A stretch of DNA of 64,000 nucleotides from Microbacterium ginsengisoli (GTDB lineage Bacteria > Actinomycetota > Actinomycetes > Actinomycetales > Microbacteriaceae). Of this stretch, positions 26,583-34,418 are shown in pieces (the first letter of the stretch is position 1; the number at the start of each line of letters is the position of its first letter). The notes below the pieces were generated by a model. It saw only the letters and a list, made by a program, of their open reading frames with translations, did not search any database and was not told where the DNA came from. The position numbers were made by a program, and so were the translations under genes. Where the stretch lies: positions 1 through 64,000 of the forward strand of contig NZ_JYIY01000069.1 of the NCBI RefSeq assembly GCF_000956535.1, read 5' to 3'.

Positions 26583-27050
26583 TCAGGCGATGTGCGCGAA
26601 CAGGAACCAGCGGTCCTTGTCGAGGCCGCGAGCGATCTCGATGACCACGTCCTGCGACACCTGATCGATCTCGTCGAGCGCTTCCACCGCCGCACGGACC
26701 GTCGCGAGAGCCGCGTCGATCTGGGCCAGCACCTGCGCGATGAGGGCGTCCGACTGCGCGAAGCCGGGCGTGATCGGGGGGAGCGTCGACTGCGCTTGCA
26801 CCGTCGCGAGGTTCGCGTCCACGGGGCTGCCGAGAGCGATGATGCGTTCCGCGGCGAGGTCCGCATAGTCGAGCGCGTTGTCGACGAGCTTGTCGAGCAG
26901 CTTGTGCACGCCGATGAAGTTCGCGCCGCGCACGTTCCAGTGCGCCTGCTTCGCCTCCAGGACGAGCGCCTGACAGTCGATCACGACCGGGAGGAGCGCC
27001 TTCGTGACGCCGGTGACAACAGCCGTGGGGATCGTCGTCGCGTTGACCAT
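26583..27050 (-). CDS. Dps-like ferritin-fold protein in the capsid operon
   Basis: 155 residues from ATG 27050 with AAGGAGAG upstream. The Dps ferroxidase set is complete: H37 (AHWNVRG), H49 and D53 (GVHKLLD), D64 and E68 (YADLAAERI). The spacing 12/4/11/4 is the same as in E. coli Dps (H51, H63, D67, D78, E82). The N-terminal tail is short and hardly basic, so DNA binding is uncertain. Known Dps proteins oxidise iron with peroxide inside a 12-mer shell. Its place between the minor head and scaffold genes implies late expression. Confidence 0.88.
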   Translation of the reverse strand: MVNATTIPTAVVTGVTKALLPVVIDCQALVLEAKQAHWNVRGANFIGVHKLLDKLVDNALDYADLAAERIIALGSPVDANLATVQAQSTLPPITPGFAQSDALIAQVLAQIDAALATVRAAVEALDEIDQVSQDVVIEIARGLDKDRWFLFAHIA

Positions 27051-27222
27051 GTCTCTCCTTCGAAGTTGGGGGCGTGGTGGGCGTCCGCTGGCTGCGTTCC
27101 CCGTTAGGCGGCACCTGAGCCGCACCCACCACTTCGCGCTTAGCGACCGCGATACGTCGAGCCGATGAACATGGCGTCCCATGCCCTCTTCTCTGGAGGC
27201 AAACCCAGCGCTGATGACCCGG

Positions 27223-29133
27223 CTACCGGATGGGAGTCGGGAGCTTGATACGGCCGTCGGTCAGATCGACCTGCTCACGGCGGGAGTCGCGGGCGAACCC
27301 GGTCTCGGCGATGAAGTCGCGGATCTTCGCCTGCCCGGCCTGCACCTTCGTGCGCGCGTCCGCGCGGGTCTCCGGGGACACCGCGAACTCGAGCTGCCGC
27401 TTCGCTTTCCGCACCTCAAGTTCGAGGCGACGCTGCTTCTGCGACAGGTCGTAGTTCGCCTGCATCTCCTCGGCCCACACCTGCGGTTCCGGGAGGACCG
27501 TCACCCCCGGGTAGACGGGCAGGAGCGTGTGGCGGCAGTTATGTACTAAGATCGAGCTAGCGACGTAGGCGCCCGTCGACGTTTGGAGGTCGTAGGCATG
27601 CCCTTCGAAGTGAAGGAACTCGACGTTGACCAACTCGTCCGGCTCTACACCAGCGGCGAGACCGCTGAGAATCTCGCTCACCGATTCGGCGTCAGCGACA
27701 CGACGATCCGTCGGCGTCTCCGCGACCGCGGCGTCAGCATCCGCCAGGGTCCGAGCTACCGCACCATGGACACAGAGGCTGTCAAGCAGCGCCGCGCGCG
27801 CACCCGTTCCCAGAAGGGCCTGCACATCGGCCCGCACGAAGTCGCTTTCGCTGCCCTGCTCGACGCCGCGGGACTCCACTATCGGCAGCAGCCGCCGATC
27901 GGCCACTACAACCTCGATTTCGCCCTGGATGAAGCGCCCATCGCCGTGGAGATCGTCAGCGGCGGCGGGAACTCGCGCCAGGCCTCCCAGCGCCGCGAGC
28001 GCATCGAGTTCGTCCTCGAACGTGGTCTGTGGGTCGTGGAGATTCACGTCCGGTACGGGAACCAGTTCCGGACGCTCACTACTGGCAGTGCTGAATACCT
28101 GCATGCCCTCGCGGAGAGCCTTCGCGGGCAGCCATCCGGTCGCGGTGAGCACCGGATGATCTGGGCTGACGGTGAGGTCATGACCCCGCGCAGTCGTCAG
28201 GTGTACTGACGGGCCGGAGTACCACGCCTTCACGCCGTTCTCAGCCTCACCGAGCACCCGAACCGGGCCGTTTCCGAGGATCGCATTCGGGTGGAACAGG
28301 CCCGCCGCGGTCGCTTCCGCGATCGTCGCGTCGACGGGCAGAGCGGGGAACGGGACCGGGGCGAACGTGAGCACGCGGCCCTGCCACGGGAAACACAGCG
28401 GGCACGGGTGACCCGTGTCGTCGACAGTGAAGTACTCCACGCCGAGCGCCTGCATCCGGGCCAGATGGGACGCGTTGTACGCCCGGGTCGCCGCGGTGCG
28501 CACCGCCATCTCCACGTACGCCGACAGCGACCAGTTCCGGCCCGACTTGTCGGTGAACCCGGTGATGCCCTGCGACACGAACACCCGCCACGCCATCGCC
28601 TGCGCTTGCGCCGGCGTGACCTGGTTGTCGAGCACCTGCCGTATCGCGCCGTTCGGGGCGATCATCTTGTAGATGTCGTCGGGGAGGCGGGTGATGCGGA
28701 ACCGCACATCCGCGAGCGACGATGTGATGTCGTCGCGGATCGCGCGCGCCGCCCGCTCACCATGCGACAGGGACAGGTCGAACGGTTCCCCGCCGGGGAG
28801 GGTCACGTCACGGCCTGGGGGGACACGGCCGCCCGCACCGCCGCCGGCACGAAGCGCGCGCTCGAGCACGAGCTCCGCGTCGCGGCGTCCCTCCGCCGAC
28901 GCGGCCGTGACCATCGCCTGCAGCATCGGCGTGGACCGTGCCGTCAGGTACGTGAGCACCTGCCTCACCAGCAGGCGGGCACGGTTCAGGATCATCGCGT
29001 CCCGCTGAACCGACCACGGTGCACGCAGCACAGCGGTCAGGCCCGCGAGGAGTTCGTGCTCAGCGAGGACGTACAAGCCGATCAGGGCCGCCGCGATCTG
29101 CTGCGACGACGGCTCAGACGGCTGCTGCGCCAT
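27223..29133 (-). CDS. Minor head (MuF/SPP1 gp7-like) protein interrupted by an intein
   Basis: 636 residues as read. Residues 1-283 and 533-636 together form an ordinary minor head protein: helical N-terminus, WSLSAYVEMAVRTAATRAYNASHLARMQALG, the zinc-like GHPCPLC, then LFHPN joined to CRHTLLPVYPG. The C-terminal tail is basic and helical. Residues 284-532 are an intein (separate entry). After splicing the product would be 387 residues. It overlaps the portal gene end by 20 nt. It should sit at the portal vertex and help head morphogenesis or DNA ejection. Confidence 0.92.
   Translation of the reverse strand: MAQQPSEPSSQQIAAALIGLYVLAEHELLAGLTAVLRAPWSVQRDAMILNRARLLVRQVLTYLTARSTPMLQAMVTAASAEGRRDAELVLERALRAGGGAGGRVPPGRDVTLPGGEPFDLSLSHGERAARAIRDDITSSLADVRFRITRLPDDIYKMIAPNGAIRQVLDNQVTPAQAQAMAWRVFVSQGITGFTDKSGRNWSLSAYVEMAVRTAATRAYNASHLARMQALGVEYFTVDDTGHPCPLCFPWQGRVLTFAPVPFPALPVDATIAEATAAGLFHPNAILGNGPVRVLGEAENGVKAWYSGPSVHLTTARGHDLTVSPDHPVLTATGWLPAKALREGMQVFSTASSERPELVPVPDVNLHDPQTTFEDELDALAALGGLARVPAAADDLHGDGRFIQGEIEVVVADRRLLPIVESRGVEQGSESDFVRADVQALLGTGARAALLDSLCVHGAVARTLADADAAVAETPTDRRVADAESVSEILSGLAAGVEPDELVNVEFLHFEGHAYDLQTSTGAYVASSILVHNCRHTLLPVYPGVTVLPEPQVWAEEMQANYDLSQKQRRLELEVRKAKRQLEFAVSPETRADARTKVQAGQAKIRDFIAETGFARDSRREQVDLTDGRIKLPTPIR
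27585..27590 (+). promoter_or_regulatory. Shine-Dalgarno of the antisense nuclease gene
   Basis: GGAGGT ends 7 nt before ATG 27598. On the other strand the same bases lie within intein codons for Asp-Leu-Gln (block F). A strong ribosome site at this exact place supports real translation from ATG 27598 rather than from TTG 27583. Confidence 0.8.
27598..28209 (+). CDS. Vsr-like/EDxHD homing endonuclease encoded antisense inside the intein
   Basis: 203 residues, fully inside the intein DNA and on the opposite strand to all structural genes. An N-terminal resolvase-type HTH (residues 12-48: LVRLYTSGETAENLAHRFGVSD) precedes a nuclease domain: E81 (IGPHEVAF), D107 (GHYNLDFAL), E118 (IAVEIVSGGG), and GLWVVEIHV. 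This is the pattern of Vsr-like EDxHD/DUF559-related homing nucleases. The His usually found after the GG turn is not obvious. Among the first 60 codons I count 48 G/C third positions versus 40 for the antisense reading, so this strand looks like the better coding one here. It would cut intein-free copies of the head gene. Confidence 0.85.
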   Translation: MPFEVKELDVDQLVRLYTSGETAENLAHRFGVSDTTIRRRLRDRGVSIRQGPSYRTMDTEAVKQRRARTRSQKGLHIGPHEVAFAALLDAAGLHYRQQPPIGHYNLDFALDEAPIAVEIVSGGGNSRQASQRRERIEFVLERGLWVVEIHVRYGNQFRTLTTGSAEYLHALAESLRGQPSGRGEHRMIWADGEVMTPRSRQVY

Positions 29134-30718
29134 CGGCCTGACCGAACGGGTTCATGGTCGGGTCGGGGAGCGTGTGCGCGAACTCGTCCTTGATCTTGGC
29201 GACCTCTTCACCGATCTGCGTCTCGTCCCAGTCGGGGTGCAGCATGCTGACGCGCTCCTCGACGGACGCGGACTCCGACGCGTACAGGGCCTGCACGGTC
29301 TGCGCGAGACGCAGCTGCGACTCCTGCACCCCGTCGGAGAACTCGACCTGCACGCCCTCGGTCGGGTTCGGGTGGTTGAAGAACACCCGGTCGATGGCGA
29401 GCAGCTTCTCGACGTACTCCTCGAGCGCGGGACGCCAGATGCGGATCTTCCGGGCGCGGGTCATCAGGGAGCGGCGTTCGCGGGCTTCGATCTCCGTCGC
29501 GGTCCGGTCGCCGCGCTGGTCGCCCTGCACACCGAACGTCGACATCGAGTAGCCGGCCATCTGCAGGATCTGCTCGATCAGCTCGTCCGCGGTCGCCTTG
29601 TACCCGGCAGGGTCGAACGTGGGCTGCATGACGTTCATGCGGTCCGCCATCGACAGCGGGGCCGGCGAGGAACCCGAGTTCGCTGACATGTCGGTGGAGA
29701 CGTACGTCTCCTGGTCCATGTCGATCACGGACGCCTGGCCGGGGCCGGCGGACTTCGCGAGTTCCTTCGCGACCAGCACGCGAGCGCGCGCGGCGCGGCG
29801 GGCACGCATCCAGTCCGACATGGTCTCCGCGAGCTGATCCATCAGGTGCTCGATGCCGTCGAGGTCGGAGCGGCCGAGGTTCTGCCCGAGGGGATCCTTC
29901 CGCCACGACCGGTTCGGGGTCTGGTTCGGGACGTACACGACCGCGAGACCCGGCGAGCCGGTGCTGATCGTGCCCTCACTGTTCAGGTCGGTGTACACGG
30001 CGAGGGGGGCCGTCTCGGGTCGGGAGGAGAGCGGGATGCGGATGCCGAGGGTCGTGTCGTCGCCGACGTACAGGCCGTGGAGGATCACGCCGACGCCCGT
30101 CGAGGTGAGTTCGTGGCGTTCGAGGTGTCGCCACACCTGCTTGCCGTCGCGGGCGACGACCGCCCAGAACGTGACCGCGGTGAGCACACCGAACCGGAAC
30201 TCGGGGATCGCTTCGTCCGCGTCCTTCACGGTCGTGAATGGGGCATCCGGGTTCAGTGTGTCGTCCCACGTGACCCGCAGGTACACGCCGCCGAGCGCCG
30301 CGGACATCTCCGCGGCCTCCGCGATCGACGCGTGGAACCCGTCGTCCAGGAGTTCACCGAGCCGCGCCTGCGCCGCCTCGTCCGTGTGGGTCACGGTGAC
30401 CGGGTCGGAGAACAGCAGGTCCGCGGACGCCTGGCAGATCTCCGCCGCGATCGGGACGGGCAGTTTCGTGTTCAACTGTGTGCCGACGGCGGGCTGCGCG
30501 ATGAACCAGCGGATCGGGCCGAGGGAGTGGACCTTCATCCCGCCCGTGTCGGACGCGAAGAACCCGGTCCGGTCGGGCATGAGGCCGCCGCCGTACACCG
30601 CCTGCAGGCGGGCGAGGTCGTTCGCCCACCATGCGCCCCACCGGGCCATCGCGGGGAGCAGGTTGTCGAGAACCTTCGGCGGCCACTGGGCGGTGGTGGA
30701 GGACGCGGGAAGCGGCAT
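29114..30718 (-). CDS. Portal protein
   Basis: 534 residues from ATG 30718; the 20 extra upstream codons are Arg-rich. The start (LLPAMARWGAWWANDLARLQAVYGGG), core (DAAEICQASADLLFSDPVTVTH...ALGGVYLRVTWDDTLNPDAPFTTV) and the C-terminal helical crown (YKATADELIEQILQMAGYSMSTFGVQGDQRGDRTATEIEARERRS) match actinophage SPP1-type portals. The dodecameric ring is the DNA entry gate and binds terminase. Confidence 0.93.
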   Translation of the reverse strand: MPLPASSTTAQWPPKVLDNLLPAMARWGAWWANDLARLQAVYGGGLMPDRTGFFASDTGGMKVHSLGPIRWFIAQPAVGTQLNTKLPVPIAAEICQASADLLFSDPVTVTHTDEAAQARLGELLDDGFHASIAEAAEMSAALGGVYLRVTWDDTLNPDAPFTTVKDADEAIPEFRFGVLTAVTFWAVVARDGKQVWRHLERHELTSTGVGVILHGLYVGDDTTLGIRIPLSSRPETAPLAVYTDLNSEGTISTGSPGLAVVYVPNQTPNRSWRKDPLGQNLGRSDLDGIEHLMDQLAETMSDWMRARRAARARVLVAKELAKSAGPGQASVIDMDQETYVSTDMSANSGSSPAPLSMADRMNVMQPTFDPAGYKATADELIEQILQMAGYSMSTFGVQGDQRGDRTATEIEARERRSLMTRARKIRIWRPALEEYVEKLLAIDRVFFNHPNPTEGVQVEFSDGVQESQLRLAQTVQALYASESASVEERVSMLHPDWDETQIGEEVAKIKDEFAHTLPDPTMNPFGQADGAAAV

Positions 30719-30738
30719 CAGTGACCTCCCGTCGCGGG

Positions 30739-32031
30739 TTAGAACGTGTGCGGTCGCGGGCCGACTTCGTCGCGCCATTCGTGTTCGGTGGATGCGACGA
30801 CGTACCGGAACGCGTCGAGGGAGTCGTCGCCGACCTTGATCGGTTCGTCGAGGCCCTTCTCCGTGGCCTTCGGGTCGTACCGGTAGTCGGGCATTTCCTT
30901 GATGACGCCCGTGCAGCGGTCGGTGACCTTCATGAGCCCGCGGGCGAGGAGCGACGCGATCAGGCCGATGCCGTACGCGACCGCGTTGTCAGCTGCGATC
31001 GTGTCGACGCCTTCCGACTCGCGCAGCTCCTGCCGGAACGGTGCAGCGGCGGGGTCCGCGAAGATCAGTTCCGGTCGCAGGTGACCCTCGGGGAGGTGGT
31101 TAGCCTTCAGCCATACGGCGATCGCTTTCGCCTGCTGGCTGGGGGACTGGCGTTGCGTCTGCGCGTCCGCTTCGATCCGCAGCTCGTCGATCAGGTACAG
31201 CTTCCGGTCGTAGCCGAGGCCGAGGAGCACCACCGACGTGGCGTGCTGGATACCGAAGTCCATGCCGACGCCGAGGAGCCGGTACATCGGGGGCAGGTTC
31301 TCCCACGCGATGACGTGCTCGGCGGGGTCCCAGCCGTCGTAGATCGCGCCCTCAGCGTTCGTCCACAGGCCGCGGATGAACCGGTCGAAGAACAGCTTGC
31401 TCTTGCGGAACGCGGCTTCCATGTCGGCGATGTACGCCGGGCCCGGGTCGCCGCCCTCGAAGTAGAGCGGGTTGTCGTGCATCGTGAAGTGGAACACGAT
31501 CATGTTCTGCGCGACGGCGTCGAGGATGTACTTCACACGCAGCCAGTGCTGTGACGAGCCGGGGTTCGTGGTCGCGAGGAGCCGGGCGCCGGCGACGCGG
31601 AGACGGGTGAGGAGCATCGCCCAGAACGCCTCCGGGACCAGCGTCGCCTCGTCGACGTACGCGAGCTCGATCGTCGAGCCTCGGATCTTCTCCTCAGAGC
31701 GGGCATCGTTCGCGCCGACAAGGTGCACGACCCGGCCGAGGATCACCGCCGTGTTCGACCCGGTCGTGTGCTTCACCTGCTTCGCGAGACGCCCGTACAG
31801 TTCGGGCTTCTGCATCTCGCCGATCACGTTCCGCTCGATCGTCTGCAGCGTCTTCCCGACGATGACGATCAGCCCGCGGCCGCGCGTGTGACGGATCGCG
31901 ATGAACAGCGCGAACAGCGACACCATCGTCTTCCCGGCGGACACCGCACCAACCCACAGCGCGATCTTCCGCGACGACGCGCGCGCGATGCTCCACCGCT
32001 GCTTCCGCGACAACGCCGGCGGACGAGTCAC
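30739..32031 (-). CDS. Terminase large subunit
   Basis: 430 residues. Walker A is GAVSAGKT (28-35), Walker B ELAYVDEA (122-129), coupling motif LATTNPG. The C-terminal nuclease has GVGMDFG, IFADPAA and DDSLDAFRY acidic residues. It packages DNA into proheads. GTG 32031 overlaps the small-subunit stop (GTGA). Confidence 0.95.
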   Translation of the reverse strand: MTRPPALSRKQRWSIARASSRKIALWVGAVSAGKTMVSLFALFIAIRHTRGRGLIVIVGKTLQTIERNVIGEMQKPELYGRLAKQVKHTTGSNTAVILGRVVHLVGANDARSEEKIRGSTIELAYVDEATLVPEAFWAMLLTRLRVAGARLLATTNPGSSQHWLRVKYILDAVAQNMIVFHFTMHDNPLYFEGGDPGPAYIADMEAAFRKSKLFFDRFIRGLWTNAEGAIYDGWDPAEHVIAWENLPPMYRLLGVGMDFGIQHATSVVLLGLGYDRKLYLIDELRIEADAQTQRQSPSQQAKAIAVWLKANHLPEGHLRPELIFADPAAAPFRQELRESEGVDTIAADNAVAYGIGLIASLLARGLMKVTDRCTGVIKEMPDYRYDPKATEKGLDEPIKVGDDSLDAFRYVVASTEHEWRDEVGPRPHTF

Positions 32032-32528
32032 TGCCCGAACTCCGCATCATCCACGTCGGTGAACTCGCCGTCGAACTCCGCCTCGAGCCGGTCCAGCACA
32101 GACTCCGCGTCCGCGCTGCCCTCCGTCGTCGACTCGATGACCTTCGACAGCTTGTCGAACACGATCGCCGCCGACGTGATGATCGTGCGGCGCGCATCCA
32201 CAGGAGCGGAGTCGAGCGTCGCCGAGTTGAACACGTTGTCGCGACCACCGAACGCGTACACCGTGAACGGCTGCTCGATCATGTCGAGCATCGCGTTCGC
32301 GGCGACATCGAGGCGCTCGGCGAGCTTCAGACGGGCCGCGGCGAGGTCGAGTGATCGAGCCGCCTGTGCGGCTTTTGTCGCTGACCGGTCAAAGCTGCGG
32401 TGGTGGGCGTTGCAGATGTTGGTGACGGATCCGGCGCTGATGCCGACTCGGCGGGCGATTTCGTTTCGGGCGATGCCTTGGGCGTGGAGTCGGAGGACTT
32501 CGTCGCGTTGGGTGTCGTTGATCGCCAT
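32028..32528 (-). CDS. Terminase small subunit
   Basis: 166 residues from ATG 32528 (GAGGT upstream; an in-frame GTG at 32537 overlaps it). The N-terminal HTH (VLRLHAQGIARNEIARRVGISAGSVTNICNAH) would bind packaging DNA, followed by an oligomerising helix (RLKLAERLDVAANAMLDMIEQ) and an acidic C-terminus. It is the first gene of the late operon. Confidence 0.88.
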   Translation of the reverse strand: MAINDTQRDEVLRLHAQGIARNEIARRVGISAGSVTNICNAHHRSFDRSATKAAQAARSLDLAAARLKLAERLDVAANAMLDMIEQPFTVYAFGGRDNVFNSATLDSAPVDARRTIITSAAIVFDKLSKVIESTTEGSADAESVLDRLEAEFDGEFTDVDDAEFGQ

Positions 32529-32607
32529 CGGTGTCACCTCTTCGGTGGCGCCAGGCCACGTTCAGGGTTGCTGCGCGGGTGCGCGGTCACGGTGGTCGGG
32601 GAGTGAC

Positions 32608-32642
32608 GAAGCCCCGGTGTCCTCTGTGAGGTCCGGGGCTTC
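32608..32642. terminator. Hairpin between early and late gene blocks
   Basis: GAAGCCCCGG (32608-32617) pairs perfectly with CCGGGGCTTC (32633-32642). There is no strong T-run. It lies upstream of the terminase genes, so it may end early transcription, with late transcription resuming past it. The 192-nt gap 32529-32720 also holds an A/T-rich patch (32690-32712). Confidence 0.6.
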
Positions 32643-32720
32643 TGTCGTTGGGCGGAGTGATCCACCATCTACGTCTGATCATGCCGTTTTTGCCACATTT
32701 GCATCTTTTTTCGGCGGTGT

Positions 32721-32936
32721 TCAGGGTCGGCGTGTCGGGATTCCTTTCGGGCGGCCGCGTTTCTGGTCGAGTGCGACGCGGCCGACGGATTTCGAGAGGA
32801 CGAGGATGCGGCCCTGGCTGTCTTCTCGTGTGGCGAGGAGGTCGCGGTCGATCCACCGGTAGATGGTGCGGGGTGCTTTGCCGGTGATCTTCGCCGCGAC
32901 GGCGACGGTGATCCACTCCGGGATGTCTGGTGTCAT
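32721..32936 (-). CDS. MerR/excisionase-like HTH protein
   Basis: 71 residues from ATG 32936 (GGAG 6 nt upstream). WITVAVAAKITGKAPRTIYRWIDRDLLATREDSQGRILVLSKSVGRV is a winged HTH as in excisionases, and the tail is basic (DQKRGRPKG, AT-hook-like). It could be Xis or an early-to-late switch. A TTG at 32987 would give 88 residues but is a weaker start. Confidence 0.75.
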   Translation of the reverse strand: MTPDIPEWITVAVAAKITGKAPRTIYRWIDRDLLATREDSQGRILVLSKSVGRVALDQKRGRPKGIPTRRP

Positions 32937-32983
32937 GTCGTGCTCCGAGTGTTCGAGGGGAGTTGAATCGGTCGGGTGGTGGT

Positions 32984-33364
32984 TCAAGCGGGAGGGTGTT
33001 CGCTTGAATCGGTGGCGTACGGGTACGGGCGGCCGGTGAACACCCGCATGACGGCGTCGGCGTACATGCCGGCGACGCCTGGCGGGATCGAGTAGAGCAG
33101 GTGACCCTCGTCGTCCTGGGCGGTCTGGATCGCGAGCTTGATCCGCTCACGCAGCGCCTGATCTTCGACGGGCGGCGCGAGCTCGAACAGGGACGGTGCT
33201 GGCGCCCACCCGGCGGTGATCACCGCGTCCGCCATGCGCAGGAAGTTCGCCCGGAAGTAGGCGGCGAGGTCCTCCCACTGGTCGACGTTGGCGCGCTCGG
33301 CGCGGGCCTTCGCGGTCACCGCGTCATGCAGGAGGCGGGCCAGGGCTTCACGGTCAGCCGGCAA
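32984..33364 (-). CDS. Hypothetical phage protein
   Basis: 126 residues, helical (DREALARLLHDAVTAKARAERANVDQWEDLAAYFRANFLRMADAVITAGW). The family is common in actinophages but has no known role. The only upstream start is TTG 33364, so the true start may be an internal GTG. It overlaps the methyltransferase gene end. Confidence 0.6.
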   Translation of the reverse strand: MPADREALARLLHDAVTAKARAERANVDQWEDLAAYFRANFLRMADAVITAGWAPAPSLFELAPPVEDQALRERIKLAIQTAQDDEGHLLYSIPPGVAGMYADAVMRVFTGRPYPYATDSSEHPPA

Positions 33365-33863
33365 CGTCAGACCCCCGATCGGTCGGTAGGGGCGTCTTGA
33401 TGAACGTCACCCAATGAGTTCGCGCCGTCTTCCCCGACTTGTGCCCGACGAGTGGGCGGTACGGGGTGAGCGCGAGGATCTGTGACACCGGGATCTGCGT
33501 CTCGTTCCACTTGAAGATCAGCACACCGTCGTCGGCGAGCACGCGGAAGCACTCCGCGAAGCCTTCGGCGAGATCGGTGCGCCAGTTCAGCGGATCGAGG
33601 CGACCGTACTTCTTGCCCATCCAGGCGTTGTCACCGACGCGGACGAGGTGCGGCGGGTCGAACACGACCACGCGGAACGCGCCGTCCTCGAACGGCAGCG
33701 CCCGGAAGTCCATCTCCATGTCCGGTTCGATGTTGAGGGCGCGCCCGTCGCAGAGGACGTGAGATTCGTTACGGATGTCACCGAACAGCACGCGGTCGTC
33801 GGCCTTGTCGAAGTACATCATCCGGCTGCCAGAGGCCGGATCGAGCACGAGCGGTTCAGGCAT
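33354..33863 (-). CDS. SAM-dependent DNA methyltransferase-like protein
   Basis: 169 residues. Motif I-like LDPASGSRMMYF (7-18) and catalytic FDPPH (68-72) match class I N6-adenine/N4-cytosine MTases. ALPFEDGAFRVVVFDPPHLVRVGDNAWMG is conserved in phage orphan methyltransferases. No separate recognition domain or restriction enzyme lies nearby, so it may protect phage DNA from host restriction. Confidence 0.85.
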   Translation of the reverse strand: MPEPLVLDPASGSRMMYFDKADDRVLFGDIRNESHVLCDGRALNIEPDMEMDFRALPFEDGAFRVVVFDPPHLVRVGDNAWMGKKYGRLDPLNWRTDLAEGFAECFRVLADDGVLIFKWNETQIPVSQILALTPYRPLVGHKSGKTARTHWVTFIKTPLPTDRGSDVAG

Positions 33864-34080
33864 CGCTGCCCCCATCCTCGTGGTCTGCCGACGGATCGGT
33901 CGGTTCGGGGCGGTCGATTCGCCCCGCCGCTATCTCTTCGAGCGCCCATTCGACGCCCTGACGGAAGGTAAGGCGACGCACGGCCCGAGCGGTACTCGTC
34001 ACCTCACCTGATTCGTGTTCGTGTGGCCAGCGGCGGTTGGCCTCGCGCATCGTGTGCGCTCTATCGCGTCCTTCGAGCAT
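33856..34080 (-). CDS. Small hypothetical protein
   Basis: 74 residues. ATG 34080 overlaps the upstream stop (ATGA). The middle (LTFRQGVEWALEEIAAGRID) is a helix and the ends are charged. Nothing more can be said. Confidence 0.55.
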   Translation of the reverse strand: MLEGRDRAHTMREANRRWPHEHESGEVTSTARAVRRLTFRQGVEWALEEIAAGRIDRPEPTDPSADHEDGGSDA

Positions 34081-34418
34081 CACGACTCCTGACTGGTCGA
34101 ACCGGTGTCGTAGCTCCACACCATCCAGTCGCCGTTCCATGTCAGGATCACCGGCCCCGAGTGCAGGGCGTCGAACGCAAGCACGTCGCCGTCGTAGCAG
34201 TCGGCAGGGAAGTCATCGAACCATCCCTCGGTGCGCGCGCAGTATCCCTGGTCGCTGAGGGTGTGCGATTCATGGTTCTCGCTGGCGCCCTCCTCGCATT
34301 CGGTCTCATCGCACCACAGGCGGCAGGGTGCACCCACCGGGGCGTCGCAGACGATGCGGACACCGCTCGTGAAAGTGGATTCGGGATCGGTGACCTCGAT
34401 CCGATGTGGGTTGCTCAC
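34080..34418 (-). CDS. Hypothetical Cys-rich protein
   Basis: 112 residues from GTG 34418 overlapping the previous stop (GTGA). Five Cys are spread through the first ~75 residues (RIVCDAPVGAPCRLWCDETECEEG, DQGYCARTEGW), suggesting metal binding. The C-terminus (VILTWNGDWMVWSYD) is beta-rich. No family is recognised. Confidence 0.55.
   Translation of the reverse strand: MSNPHRIEVTDPESTFTSGVRIVCDAPVGAPCRLWCDETECEEGASENHESHTLSDQGYCARTEGWFDDFPADCYDGDVLAFDALHSGPVILTWNGDWMVWSYDTGSTSQES

Larger units (their letters stand above)
27538..28284 (-). other. Intein (Hint domain) in the minor head protein
   Basis: 249 residues, host residues 284-532. It starts with Ala (HPN|AILGNGPVRV), has block B GHDLTVSPDHPVLT with H at the tenth position, then GWLPAKALREGM, and ends in blocks F/G (HAYDLQTSTGAYVASSILVHN) before Cys+1. 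Ala at position 1 excludes the usual first N-S shift; class 2-type direct attack by Cys+1 is the likely chemistry. The block A region is short and lacks the usual Cys. About 150 residues between block B and block F show no LAGLIDADG or HNH motif. That stretch is the antisense of the nuclease gene at 27598-28209. Confidence 0.88.

Noticed and set aside
27598..28209. The idea that the plus-strand ORF in the intein is itself only a shadow frame
   Set aside because: Unlike the other antisense frames it has a strong Shine-Dalgarno, a recognisable HTH, a nuclease pattern and higher third-position G+C than the opposite reading.
33354..33863. A restriction-modification system around the methyltransferase
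   Set aside because: No restriction enzyme or specificity subunit lies near; the neighbours are small phage proteins.
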